A stretch of DNA of 64,000 bases. Source: Comamonadaceae bacterium UBA4962 (GTDB lineage Bacteria > Pseudomonadota > Gammaproteobacteria > Burkholderiales > Burkholderiaceae_C). The position numbers and the translations under genes are program-made. The notes under the pieces were generated by a model that saw only the letters and a program-made list of their open reading frames with translations, did not search any database and was not told the origin of the DNA. Position 1 is the first letter of the stretch. Every line of letters begins with the position of its first letter. This document shows, piece by piece, positions 10,358 through 18,311 of this stretch. Location of the stretch: positions 91,993 through 155,992 of the forward strand of contig DHAE01000006.1 of the NCBI GenBank assembly GCA_002397315.1. Direction: 5' to 3'.

Positions 10358-13357
10358 CTACCTTCGGCTCACGCTTGTCTTGGCCCTTGTCCACAGGAGA
10401 AGCAAGAGGCTCAGGACGAGAACCCCCCAATCGGACATCGCCGGTATTGCCGTCGTAGCTGCGGGCGCGGCAAGCGGCAGCAATACCGGCGCGAACGGGT
10501 CGTCGATGCGGCCGATCGCTGGGTTCGAGTCTCCTGCCTGGTTGTCCGTGACCTGGTACGCCACGGTTTTCCTGTCGGAACTCAGGCTCACTTCCGAGGC
10601 CGGCAGTTCGAACCAGGATGCGGGTTGTCCTGCGGACGGCGGGCCGAACTTCATGAACCGGACGTTGGCGGGCAGCGCGACGGGGTACTGGATGGAGATG
10701 CCGAGGCGATCGTGGGGACAGCCATCGGTGGTGAACGCGAACACGCCAGCGGGAAGCGTCGCTCCAGCCGGTATGCCAGCGGGAGCTGCCGCGTCGAAGC
10801 TGCTGGAAGTCAACGTGCAGGCAGCGCTTCCCTGGGAGATGGTCACAGAAGCCGATCCGCTGCTTCCCGGCAGCGAGCCGCTGGCTGTCGTCCGCACGGG
10901 CGTGGCAGAGAGCGGCTGCGACGCATCGCTGGTTCCCGCAGCGGTGATGGCCGCGACCGTGAAGCTGTAGCGGGTCCCGTTGGAAAGACCGGACACCTTG
11001 CACGTCGTCGCGGTCACAGGCGCTGGTGTGCAGGAGCCCTGCGGAGAACCCACGACCAGGTACCCGCTGATTTCCGAGCCGCTGTCCGCGGGACGGGTCC
11101 ACGACAGAGTCACTTCACCGTCTCCAGGCGTCGCGGAGATCAGAGAGGGCGCTGCGGGTTTGGCGCCCACGGTGATCTGGAGCCCTGCCGACAAAGGACT
11201 CCGGTTGCCGGCCTGGTCCGCGGCCCTGACCTTCAACGTGTGCGGCCCCGCCGCCAGTGTGCTCGTGGTGATCGACCAGTTTCCGGCGCTGTCGGCAACG
11301 GCGGTGCCGATCACGGTCGCTTCGTCAGTGTCATACGCCGTGACGGCAGCCGAGCCCTCGGCCGTGCCGTCGATCCTGGGGGTCCGGACAGCGGTGATGC
11401 CGTCACCCAGCGTGCCGGTGTCACTGCCGGCGTTGAGCACGGGCGCAGGCGGAGCGGACGGCGCCGTAGCGTCCACCGTGATCGCCAGAGCGCCTGAGCT
11501 CGCACTCGCGTTGCCTGCGAGGTCGACCGCCTTGGCGGTCAGGCTGTGCATGCCCGCAGTGAGGGTGCTGCTCTTGATCGACCAGATACCACCTGCGCCG
11601 GAGACGGCCGAGCCGAGGACCGAGGTGCCGTTGGTGTCGTAGAGGGTGACGGTCGTACCGGCGTCCGCGGTGCCGGTGACGATGGGGGTCGTGACGGAGG
11701 TGAGGCCGTCGGTGGCGGAGACTCCGGTGTCCTCGCCCGCCGCCAGTGCGATCCCGGCGGGCGCAGCCGGCGGGGTGCGGTCGACGGTGATCGTGATGGT
11801 GCCGGCCGCGCTCACGTTGCCCGCCGTGTCCGTGGACTTGGCCGTCAGGGTCTGGGTGCCTTCGGGCAGCGGCGTGGACGGGAGGATCGACCAGGTGCTC
11901 GACGTGCTGTTCGAGGAAACGGCGGAACCCAGTACGGTGACGCCGTCGGCGGCGTACAGTTGGATGTTGGTGATTCTCTCCGCCGTTCCCGTGAACGAAG
12001 GCAAGGACTGGCTGGTGATGCCGTCGCTCGAAGAGATGCCCGTGTCACTGCCGGCGGCCACCTTGATCGTGGGCGCCACAGGCGCTGTGGCGTCGATCTG
12101 CACCAATCGCGATCCCGACAGCGTGCTCGTGTTGCCCGCCGAGTCGACGCTGCGCGCTTGCAGGCTGTAGGTGGCGTCTTCGAGCTTCGTGGTGGCCGAG
12201 GCCGTCCAGTTGCCGGTGCCGTCGCTTTTGCCGGTGGCGACCAAAATGGTGGCCGACTGGCCATTGCGATTGGTATAGGAGCCGTAGACCTCGATGGTGA
12301 CGTTGGCCTCGCTCACGCCGCCGCCGGCAAAGGTCGGCGTGTTGATCTTCGTGATGCGGTCGGTGGTGCTCGTACCGGTGTCGTTGCCGACCGCCAGGGC
12401 GGGAATGGCCGGAACAGCGGGCGCCGAAGTGTCGAGGATGATGTTCTTGCCGAACCCCAGCGAGCCGGCGGCGCCCGGTGCCGGCAGCGTGAGGGCTGCG
12501 CTGACATCGGCGCCATTTTTGATGGATCCCCCGTTGAGGCCGAGCGCATTGACCGAGTGATAGTCGAGGTCCGCGCTGTTTGCGCCGGCCTGGACGGTGT
12601 AGCTGAACGTCAGGGACGACGTTCCGCTGCCCCCCGTGTAGTCGATGTAGCGATCCACCGCCCCCGTTTCCAGGAACAGTTGCGGCGTGCCGGTGACGGT
12701 GACGGCTTCGCTGAAGTTCACCTGGATCGAGATCACGCTGCCCGCCCTGTAGGAGCCATCAGCGGTGGTGGAGGAGACACTGGTGACCGTCGGTGCCGTG
12801 CCGCCCGCCCCCCGCACATCGGTGATCACCAGATCCTGGAACAACGCGTAGTTGTTGGAGGTGAGCACCACTGCCGTCACATCGTCGAGATCCGTCAAGC
12901 CCGAGAAGGATGTCGCCGTGTCGGCCCCGACGGTGAATGTCTTCGACGACGTCGTACCGTTCTTGACATAGAAGGCGGTGATGGTGGTTTCCCGGCCCTG
13001 GGTCCTGAACCCCGTGAGATCGAAGGTATAGCCTGCAGCGACGGAGATGGAAAAGTCCGTGCCGCTGCCGGAAGCGCGGCTCGACAGTGCATAGATGCCT
13101 GGCCCTATGCCTGTCGCATAGCGCGGATCGCTGTCGGTCTGGATATCGAGATAGGAAGCCTGCTCGTTCGTCACGGCCGAGCCGGCCTGGAATGTGAACG
13201 AAGCGCCCAGGATGTCGCGCGTGAAGAAGTTGTTGCTATTGCCGTCGAGGTCTTCCTGCGAGCCTTCGACAAAAGTGACGGTCGCGGCCGATGCCGATGC
13301 CGATGCGGCCGACAACAGGAACGCTGCGGTTCCCATCAGTAGCGGTTTGAGAAGCAT
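10358..13357 (-). CDS. Large surface/secreted protein with Ig-like repeats, FN3 and IPTL-CTERM-like tail
   Basis: 999 residues. After a signal peptide (LLMGTAAFLLSAASASASA) comes a beta-rich region to about 300. Four tandem Ig-like repeats of about 95 residues follow, each carrying a DTGxSxxDxIT-type signature and a DxAGN ending. One fibronectin III domain comes next (ATPGDGEVTLSW ... NGTRYSFTVAA). Then a region like the 'choice-of-anchor U' domain (SACTLTSSSFD, TTDGCPHDRLGISIQYP). The C-terminus is IPAMSDWGVLVLSLLLLLW plus basic residues, which matches the IPTL-CTERM sorting tail (motif, one helix, positive end). I chose the ATG at 13357 because the upstream in-frame start adds residues before the signal peptide. 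Probably an adhesin or exopolymer-associated surface protein; no sorting enzyme is encoded in this window. Confidence 0.88.
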   Translation of the reverse strand: MLLKPLLMGTAAFLLSAASASASAATVTFVEGSQEDLDGNSNNFFTRDILGASFTFQAGSAVTNEQASYLDIQTDSDPRYATGIGPGIYALSSRASGSGTDFSISVAAGYTFDLTGFRTQGRETTITAFYVKNGTTSSKTFTVGADTATSFSGLTDLDDVTAVVLTSNNYALFQDLVITDVRGAGGTAPTVTSVSSTTADGSYRAGSVISIQVNFSEAVTVTGTPQLFLETGAVDRYIDYTGGSGTSSLTFSYTVQAGANSADLDYHSVNALGLNGGSIKNGADVSAALTLPAPGAAGSLGFGKNIILDTSAPAVPAIPALAVGNDTGTSTTDRITKINTPTFAGGGVSEANVTIEVYGSYTNRNGQSATILVATGKSDGTGNWTASATTKLEDATYSLQARSVDSAGNTSTLSGSRLVQIDATAPVAPTIKVAAGSDTGISSSDGITSQSLPSFTGTAERITNIQLYAADGVTVLGSAVSSNSTSSTWSILPSTPLPEGTQTLTAKSTDTAGNVSAAGTITITVDRTPPAAPAGIALAAGEDTGVSATDGLTSVTTPIVTGTADAGTTVTLYDTNGTSVLGSAVSGAGGIWSIKSSTLTAGMHSLTAKAVDLAGNASASSGALAITVDATAPSAPPAPVLNAGSDTGTLGDGITAVRTPRIDGTAEGSAAVTAYDTDEATVIGTAVADSAGNWSITTSTLAAGPHTLKVRAADQAGNRSPLSAGLQITVGAKPAAPSLISATPGDGEVTLSWTRPADSGSEISGYLVVGSPQGSCTPAPVTATTCKVSGLSNGTRYSFTVAAITAAGTSDASQPLSATPVRTTASGSLPGSSGSASVTISQGSAACTLTSSSFDAAAPAGIPAGATLPAGVFAFTTDGCPHDRLGISIQYPVALPANVRFMKFGPPSAGQPASWFELPASEVSLSSDRKTVAYQVTDNQAGDSNPAIGRIDDPFAPVLLPLAAPAATTAIPAMSDWGVLVLSLLLLLWTRAKTSVSRR

Positions 13358-13393
13358 GTGGAGCCTTGGGTTGGCAGCGCCAACCACCGAGGT

Positions 13394-13549
13394 TCACAGC
13401 GCAAACGGAGTGGGGCGATTTAACCGCCAGTAACAGATGTTTGCAATCTCCTGGGCCCCCATGGCTTCCGGCTGGTGGTAAACCGTGATTTTTGTGAAAT
13501 GTTCGTCCGGGTCGAAGGAGTGCGTCCAGCGGTAGCGCAGCAGTGGCAT
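13394..13549 (-). CDS. Possible small hypothetical protein (51 aa)
   Basis: An unassigned 51-residue frame starting at ATG 13549, preceded on the minus strand by GAGG with about 8-bp spacing. The product begins MPLLRYRWTHSFDPDEHFTK and ends RPTPFAL. Its composition (Asp, Glu, Phe, Tyr, Lys, few Ala/Arg runs) looks like real protein, unlike the Arg/Ala-rich antisense frames of this genome. It lies between the surface protein start and the Lrp-type regulator and is divergent from the latter. I do not recognise the family. The same frame is open further upstream, but that part has shadow-like composition. Confidence 0.45.
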   Translation of the reverse strand: MPLLRYRWTHSFDPDEHFTKITVYHQPEAMGAQEIANICYWRLNRPTPFAL

Positions 13550-13693
13550 GGCGCAACCTCGTAGCGGGTGCCAAGCGCCCCGGACCAGCGGTAACCGGCC
13601 GGGGGCTTGCCATTCGCTTGGCGCCCCGGTGGAGGCGCCGTGTGGGAACGATTGTGCCGGTGGAGTGGCCGACGGATTTTTCGAATTTCTGCC

Positions 13694-13736
13694 AAATCCT
13701 GTCTTTCGCAGAAAAATCTTCTGCAAAACCGGATTT
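13694..13736. promoter_or_regulatory. Nested inverted repeat, probable operator of the Lrp-type regulator
   Basis: In the AT-rich stretch just before the regulator start, GCAGAAAAATCTTCTGC (13708-13724) is a perfect 6-bp-arm inverted repeat with a 5-base centre. It is flanked by AAATCC (13694-13699) and GGATTT (13731-13736), which are also inverted around nearly the same centre. Two nested, concentric arm pairs suit an oligomeric Lrp/AsnC regulator binding its own promoter. The site ends 17 bases before the regulator's ATG. Autoregulation is an inference. Confidence 0.5.
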
Positions 13737-13753
13737 GCCAGCACAATACATCC

Positions 13754-14212
13754 ATGGACCGCATCGACCGAAAAATTCTGGCCGTGCTGCAGGACGACGC
13801 CCGCGCGAGCCTGCAGGAAATCGGCCAGGCCGTGGGCCTGAGCCCCTCGCCGTGCTGGGGCCGCATCCGCAAGATGGAAGAGGCCGGCGTGATCGAGGGG
13901 TACACCGTGCGGCTCAACGCCCAGGCGCTCGACCTGGCCGATACCGTGCTCGTGCAGGTCACGCTCGACAGCCATTCCGACAACACCCTGGAGAAGTTCG
14001 GCGAAACGCTCGCGAGCATTCCCGAGGTGATCGAGGCGCACCTCGTCTCCGGCGATTACGACTACCTGCTGCGCGTGGTGGTGAAGGACACGCGCGACTA
14101 CGAGCGCCTGCTGCGCGAGAAGCTCTACAAGATCAAGGGCATCCGCCACAGCCGCTCGAGCTTCGTGCTGCGCACGCTCAAAAAGGCGGACCTGCCGCTG
14201 CGCGCGGACTGA
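13754..14212 (+). CDS. Lrp/AsnC family transcriptional regulator
   Basis: 152 residues. The N-terminal helix-turn-helix (MDRIDRKILAVLQDDARASLQEI ... SPSPCWGRIRKMEEAGVI) precedes the C-terminal ligand-binding RAM domain (about 65-150), with VIEAHLVSGDYDYLLRVVVKD and the RSSFVLRTLKK end. This is the feast/famine regulator fold that usually senses an amino acid. The ATG at 13754 opens the HTH exactly as in family members, so the longer upstream frame is not used. A nested palindrome precedes it. Its target gene is not obvious; the small divergent frame at 13394-13549 or distant genes are possible. Confidence 0.93.
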   Translation: MDRIDRKILAVLQDDARASLQEIGQAVGLSPSPCWGRIRKMEEAGVIEGYTVRLNAQALDLADTVLVQVTLDSHSDNTLEKFGETLASIPEVIEAHLVSGDYDYLLRVVVKDTRDYERLLREKLYKIKGIRHSRSSFVLRTLKKADLPLRAD

Positions 14213-14268
14213 GCGGCCGCGCAGGGGCGGGCACCGGGGCCGCGCCTATTCCGGGGCAGAGCTCCTTT

Positions 14269-14382
14269 AGAGCAACTGGCAGGACCCAGCGAAGCGGTTC
14301 TGGCTAGGCGCCGCATTGCAGGCAGTACGGGTAGTACGACCAGATGAGGCAACGACGCCAGAAGGGTCCTGTTAGCTGCTCT
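14269..14382. repeat. 114-bp imperfect inverted repeat / long RNA hairpin
   Basis: The left arm 14269-14287 (AGAGCAACTGGCAGGACCC) and right arm 14364-14382 (GGGTCCTGTTAGCTGCTCT) pair over 18 of 19 positions as RNA, with two G-U pairs and one mismatch. Directly inside, TTCTGGC (14298-14304) pairs with GCCAGAA (14357-14363). The apex holds GTACgggtaGTAC. The right arm ends in the stop codon of the ABC ATPase gene. It could be a MITE-like or attC-like mobile repeat, a structured RNA, or a transcript end between convergent genes. I see no second copy in this window. Confidence 0.7.
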
Positions 14383-15176
14383 CAGCCCAGCAGCAGCGCG
14401 TCGTCCGCCAATTGCTCGCCGCGCACCTTCTCGAACATCTGCAGCAGGTCCGGCACGCCCAGCCGGCTGCGCTCTTCGCCCGACACGTCCAGCACCACCT
14501 GGCCCTGGTGCAGCATCACGGTGCGCTGGCCCACGTCCAGCGCCTGGCGCATGCTGTGCGTGACCATCATGGTGGTGAGCCGGTTCTCGGCCACGATGCG
14601 CGCCGTGAGCTGCAGCACGAAGTCGGCCGTGCGCGGATCGAGCGCGGCGGTGTGTTCGTCCAGCAGCAGGATGCGCGAGGGCTGCAGGGCCGCCATCAGC
14701 AGGCTCACGGCCTGGCGCTGGCCGCCCGAGAGCAGGCCGATGCGGTCGGTGAGGCGGTTTTCCAGCCCCAGGCCCAGCGTGGCGAGCCGTTCGCGAAAAG
14801 TCTCGCGCTGATGCGCCTTCACCGCGCCGCGCAGGCCGCGCAGCGTGCCCCGCTGCTGCGCGAGCGCCATGTTCTCTTCGATGGTCAGGTCTTCGCAGGT
14901 GCCGGCCATCGGGTCCTGGAAGACGCGCGCCACGCGCTGGGCGCGCGACCAGACGGGCTGGCGGGTGACGTCTTCGCCGTCGATCGCTATGCGGCCCGTG
15001 TCCACCGACAGATCGCCGGAGATCGCGTTGAGGAAGGTGGATTTGCCGGCCCCGTTGGAGCCGATCACGGTGACGAACTGCCCGGCCGGAATGTCCAGCG
15101 ACATGCCGCGCAACGCGCGCGTCTCGATGGGCGTGCCGGGATTGAAGGTGATGTGCAGGTCTTGTGCGCTCAGCAT
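14382..15176 (-). CDS. ABC transporter ATP-binding protein (TrpZ-like)
   Basis: 264 residues. Complete ATPase motifs: Walker A GSNGAGKST (39-47), Q-loop VFQDP, signature LSGGQRQ (149-155), Walker B ILLLDEHTAALDP (169-181), and switch His in VTHSM. The DEHTAALDP variant and the partner types match the ABC importer group of COG1101/COG4120/COG2984, to which the aromatic amino acid importer TrpXYZ belongs. It energises the permease encoded 13 bases upstream. The ATG at 15176 is unambiguous. The stop codon lies within the long inverted repeat 14269-14382, which may end the transcript. Ligand not determined from sequence. Confidence 0.93.
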   Translation of the reverse strand: MLSAQDLHITFNPGTPIETRALRGMSLDIPAGQFVTVIGSNGAGKSTFLNAISGDLSVDTGRIAIDGEDVTRQPVWSRAQRVARVFQDPMAGTCEDLTIEENMALAQQRGTLRGLRGAVKAHQRETFRERLATLGLGLENRLTDRIGLLSGGQRQAVSLLMAALQPSRILLLDEHTAALDPRTADFVLQLTARIVAENRLTTMMVTHSMRQALDVGQRTVMLHQGQVVLDVSGEERSRLGVPDLLQMFEKVRGEQLADDALLLG

Positions 15177-15189
15177 GGTGCGGTCCCTT

Positions 15190-16077
15190 TCAACGCTGCT
15201 TCGAAGCGAGCTTGCGCTTGATCTGCGGAATCACGAGCGCCACGGTCACCAGCACGGCCGTCACCAGGTTCAGGTCCTGCGCCTTCAGCCCGATGAAGTC
15301 GCTGTTGAGCGCCAGCGCGATGAAGAAGCGGTACACGATGGCGCCGATGACGACGGCGAGCGTCGCCAGGACGAGGCGGCGCGAGGGCAGGATGCTTTCG
15401 CCCACGATCACCGCGGCCAGGCCGATGACGATGGTGCCGATGCCCATGGAGATGTCCGAGCCGCCCTGCGTCTGCGCGAAGAGGGCGCCGGCCAGTGCCA
15501 CCAGCGCGTTCGACACGGCCATGCCCAGCAGCACCATGGCGCCGGTGTTCACGCCCTGGGCGCGTGCCATGCGGGCATTGGAGCCGGTGGCGCGGATGGC
15601 CAGGCCCCGTTCGGTGGCGAAGAACCAGTCCATGGCCAGCTTCGCGGCGATCACGATCACCAGCAGCAGGGCGGGCCGGGCGATGTAGTCGGCCAGGCCC
15701 TCGGGCTGCAGCAGCGTGAACAGCGTGGGGTCGTTGATCAGCGGTACGTTGGGGCCGCCCATGATGCGCAGGTTGATGGAATACAGCGCGATCATCATCA
15801 GGATGCTGGCCAGCAGGTCCATGATCTTCAGCTTGACGTTGAGCCAGCCGGTGATGAGCCCGGCCACCGCGCCCGCCGCCGTGGCCACGAGCGTCGCCAC
15901 ATACGGATTGGTGCCCGTGGAGATGAGCACCGCGCAGACCGCGCCGCCCAGCGGGAAGCTGCCGTCCACCGTCAGGTCGGGAAAGCGCAGCAGCCGGAAC
16001 GAGATGAAGACGCCCAGCGCGACCAGGCTGAAGATCAGCCCGATCTCGACGGCGCCGAGCAGGGAGAAGAGGGACAT
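15190..16077 (-). CDS. ABC transporter permease (TrpY-like)
   Basis: 295 residues, strongly hydrophobic with about eight to nine predicted membrane segments. It begins MSLFSLLGAVEIGLIFSLVALGVFISFRLL and ends in the basic tail KRKLASKQR. The FPDLTVDGSFPLGGAV region and ATGSNARMARAQGVNT cytoplasmic loop are typical of the COG4120 permease family. The ATG at 16077 is chosen; an upstream in-frame start adds 23 polar residues that do not belong to the membrane domain. It is the middle gene of the substrate-binding protein, permease, ATPase operon and forms the channel in the inner membrane. Confidence 0.93.
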   Translation of the reverse strand: MSLFSLLGAVEIGLIFSLVALGVFISFRLLRFPDLTVDGSFPLGGAVCAVLISTGTNPYVATLVATAAGAVAGLITGWLNVKLKIMDLLASILMMIALYSINLRIMGGPNVPLINDPTLFTLLQPEGLADYIARPALLLVIVIAAKLAMDWFFATERGLAIRATGSNARMARAQGVNTGAMVLLGMAVSNALVALAGALFAQTQGGSDISMGIGTIVIGLAAVIVGESILPSRRLVLATLAVVIGAIVYRFFIALALNSDFIGLKAQDLNLVTAVLVTVALVIPQIKRKLASKQR

Positions 16078-16170
16078 GGCGGGAGTAGCCTCGGGAAAAA
16101 CGAAGCAGGAGCCGAAGCTCCTGCGGTCAGGGGTTGCTCCCGGCATGCGCCGGCAGCGGAGCCACGCACC

Positions 16171-17154
16171 TTACTTCACGACGTGCGCGGCGGACTTCAC
16201 GAATGCGTCGGAGAGCTTCACACCCTGCTTCTCGGCCGCGCCCGGGTTCACCGTCAGCTCCAGCTTGGTGCTGATCTCCGGCTGGATGTCGCCGGGCTTC
16301 TCGCCCTTGAGCACGCGCACCACCATGCGGCCGGTCTGCTCGCCCAGGTCGCGGTAGTTGATGCCGAACGAGGCGATGGCGCCGCGCTTGACGCTGTCGG
16401 CATCGGCCGCCACCAGGGGCAGCTTGGCCTCCTGGCCGACCTTGACCAGCGATTCATAGGCCGAGACCACGTTGTTGTCGGTGCTGGTGTAGATCACGTC
16501 GGCCTTGCCGATCAGGCTGCGCGCGGCGCTGCCCACGTCCACCGAGCGGGGCGCGGCGGCCTCGACCAGGCTCATGCCCATCTTGGGCAGCAGGGCCTTG
16601 AGTTCCTTGACCACCACGGCGGAGTTGGCCTCCCCGGGGTTGTAGACCACGCCGACGCGCTTGGCGTTCGGCACGACCTGCTTGACCAGTTCCATCTGCT
16701 TGTCCAGCGCGAGCAGGTCGGAGACGCCCGTCACGTTGGTTTTGCTCGGCTCCCAGTTCTTTACGAGCTTGGCGGCGACCGGATCGGTCACGGCCGAGAA
16801 GATCACCGGCACCGTCTTGGTGGCGGCCACCACGGCCTGGGCCGAGGGGGTGGCGATGGCGACGATCGCGTCCGGCTGGTCGCCCACGAACTTGCGTGCG
16901 ATCTGCGCCGCCGTGCCGGTGTTGCCCTGGGCGCTCTGGTACTGCCACTTGAGCGTCTTGCCGTCTTCGTAGCCGGCGGCCTGCAGGCTCGCCTTCACGC
17001 CGTCGCGGATCGCATCCAGCGCGGGGTGCTCGACGATGGCCGTCACGGCCACGGACTTGGGGGCGGCGGCCTGCTGGGCCACGGCGGGGACGGAGACGGC
17101 GGCCAGGGTGGCCGCGGCGGCCAGCGCGAGAGCGCCGAACGGATGCTGCTTCAT
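16171..17154 (-). CDS. ABC transporter substrate-binding protein (TrpX-like)
   Basis: 327 residues. The signal peptide MKQHPFGALALAAAATLAAVSVPAVA is cut before QQ. The mature part is a two-lobed binding fold of the COG2984 type: VAVTAIVEHPALDAIRDG, the SAQGNTG segment, PVIFSAVTDPVAAKLV, VYNPGEANS, and YTSTDNNVVSAYE. TrpX-type proteins bind tryptophan or other aromatic amino acids, but ligand residues cannot be checked here. First gene of the importer operon. The 241 bases between it and the lipocalin gene hold its promoter; I see no riboswitch or leader there. Confidence 0.92.
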   Translation of the reverse strand: MKQHPFGALALAAAATLAAVSVPAVAQQAAAPKSVAVTAIVEHPALDAIRDGVKASLQAAGYEDGKTLKWQYQSAQGNTGTAAQIARKFVGDQPDAIVAIATPSAQAVVAATKTVPVIFSAVTDPVAAKLVKNWEPSKTNVTGVSDLLALDKQMELVKQVVPNAKRVGVVYNPGEANSAVVVKELKALLPKMGMSLVEAAAPRSVDVGSAARSLIGKADVIYTSTDNNVVSAYESLVKVGQEAKLPLVAADADSVKRGAIASFGINYRDLGEQTGRMVVRVLKGEKPGDIQPEISTKLELTVNPGAAEKQGVKLSDAFVKSAAHVVK

Positions 17155-17395
17155 GCTCGAACTTTCTGCCTGCCCGGCTCCGCACGGAGCGGGACGCGGG
17201 GGCGTGACTGCGGATGCCCGCCGGCAGCGGGCGCGGTTTCGCCGGAACGGGCCCGGACCGGCGCGCAACGGGGCAACGCCAGCGGGACCCAGGGTGGGAA
17301 GTCTACAGCGCACGCCGTGGCAGGGCGCGGAGCGGCCGCGATGCCGCAGTGCCGTGCTACGGTGCAGCAGACCGGATGAGAGGGGGCAGCGCCGC

Positions 17396-18013
17396 TCAGC
17401 GCCGTTTCGGCAGCGGCGCGGAGGCATCCTCCTGCGGCACCCACATGATGCGCCCCACGTCCACGCCGAGCGCACGGGCGCGCGCCAGCAGACGTTCGCG
17501 CACCACCGCATGCAGGGTGGGGGTGCGCGACAGGATCCAGAAGGCGTCCAGGCGCGGCCCGATCACCATCGCCCAGCGGTAATCCTCGTCGAGCGCAGCC
17601 ACGAAGTAGCCGGCATAGAACGGCCCGAAGAAGGACACCTTGAGCGCGCCCGTGCCGGTATCGCCCAGGGAGGCCGCGCGTCCCTCGGCCTCGCGCCAGC
17701 GGCCCCGCTCGGGGTCGTAGCCGCGGTTCACCACGCGCAGGGTGCCGTCGCCGCGGCGGCTGTAGTGCGCGCTGGTGCGCACCAGGCCGCGCTCGAAGCG
17801 CTGGTCGATGCGCGCCACCTCGTACCAGTGGCCGGCATAGCGGTCGATGTTGAAGCCCCGCACCGGCTGCACACCGGCCGGTGGCCGCACGTTGGCCCGC
17901 AGGTACAGCGCCGCCGCCGCTCCGGCCGCTGCCGCCGCGGCGCCAAGGACGAGCGGCGTGGCGACGGGCGTGCGGCGGTGGGTGGTGTAGCGCTGTAGGT
18001 TCGGACGTGGCAT
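17396..18013 (-). CDS. Lipocalin family protein (Blc-like), membrane anchored
   Basis: 205 residues. A basic N-terminus is followed by one hydrophobic helix (about 20-40, nearly all Ala) that looks like an uncleaved anchor or signal. A bacterial lipocalin domain follows, with the GxW hallmark YAGHWYEVARIDQRFERG (W63), NRGYDP, LKVSFFGPFYAGYFV and WILSRTPTL. Bacterial lipocalins of this class sit in the envelope and bind lipids or other hydrophobic molecules. Unlike E. coli Blc there is no lipobox Cys, so lipidation is unlikely. The ATG at 18013 is chosen; longer upstream frames are shadow-like. It is divergent from the ferritin-like gene across a 298-base gap. Confidence 0.9.
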   Translation of the reverse strand: MPRPNLQRYTTHRRTPVATPLVLGAAAAAAGAAAALYLRANVRPPAGVQPVRGFNIDRYAGHWYEVARIDQRFERGLVRTSAHYSRRGDGTLRVVNRGYDPERGRWREAEGRAASLGDTGTGALKVSFFGPFYAGYFVAALDEDYRWAMVIGPRLDAFWILSRTPTLHAVVRERLLARARALGVDVGRIMWVPQEDASAPLPKRR

Positions 18014-18311
18014 CGGGCGGGCTCCTGCAAAAAGACGGGCAAATGCCACGAGTCTCGCGAGCGGCCACAGCGTGCCATGTAGGCGCCCGGCGCACCCGGC
18101 CGTGGGAAACGGGCCACCGACGATTTTTTCGAACCGTTTGAATCCAGTCGGCGGTGCGCGGCGTATCCGCATGCAGGGACGTGCTGCGGGAGGCGAGGGC
18201 TGCAATGACGGCTGCGCCGGCCATGGCCGCCCCTTCCCCACGGCAACGGCACGTCCGCCGCTGGACCGACATGTGCAATCCGTGCGCCATGCGCACACCA
18301 CAGGAGCCACC

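Noticed and set aside
11100..12400. Repeated DNA that could suggest a CRISPR or tandem-repeat array
   Set aside because: The periodicity is about 290 bp and comes from Ig-like protein repeats within one coding frame; there are no short identical repeats with unique spacers.
17155..17395. Search for a leader or riboswitch upstream of the TrpX-like gene
   Set aside because: No conserved RNA core or Trp-rich leader was found in the 241 bases.
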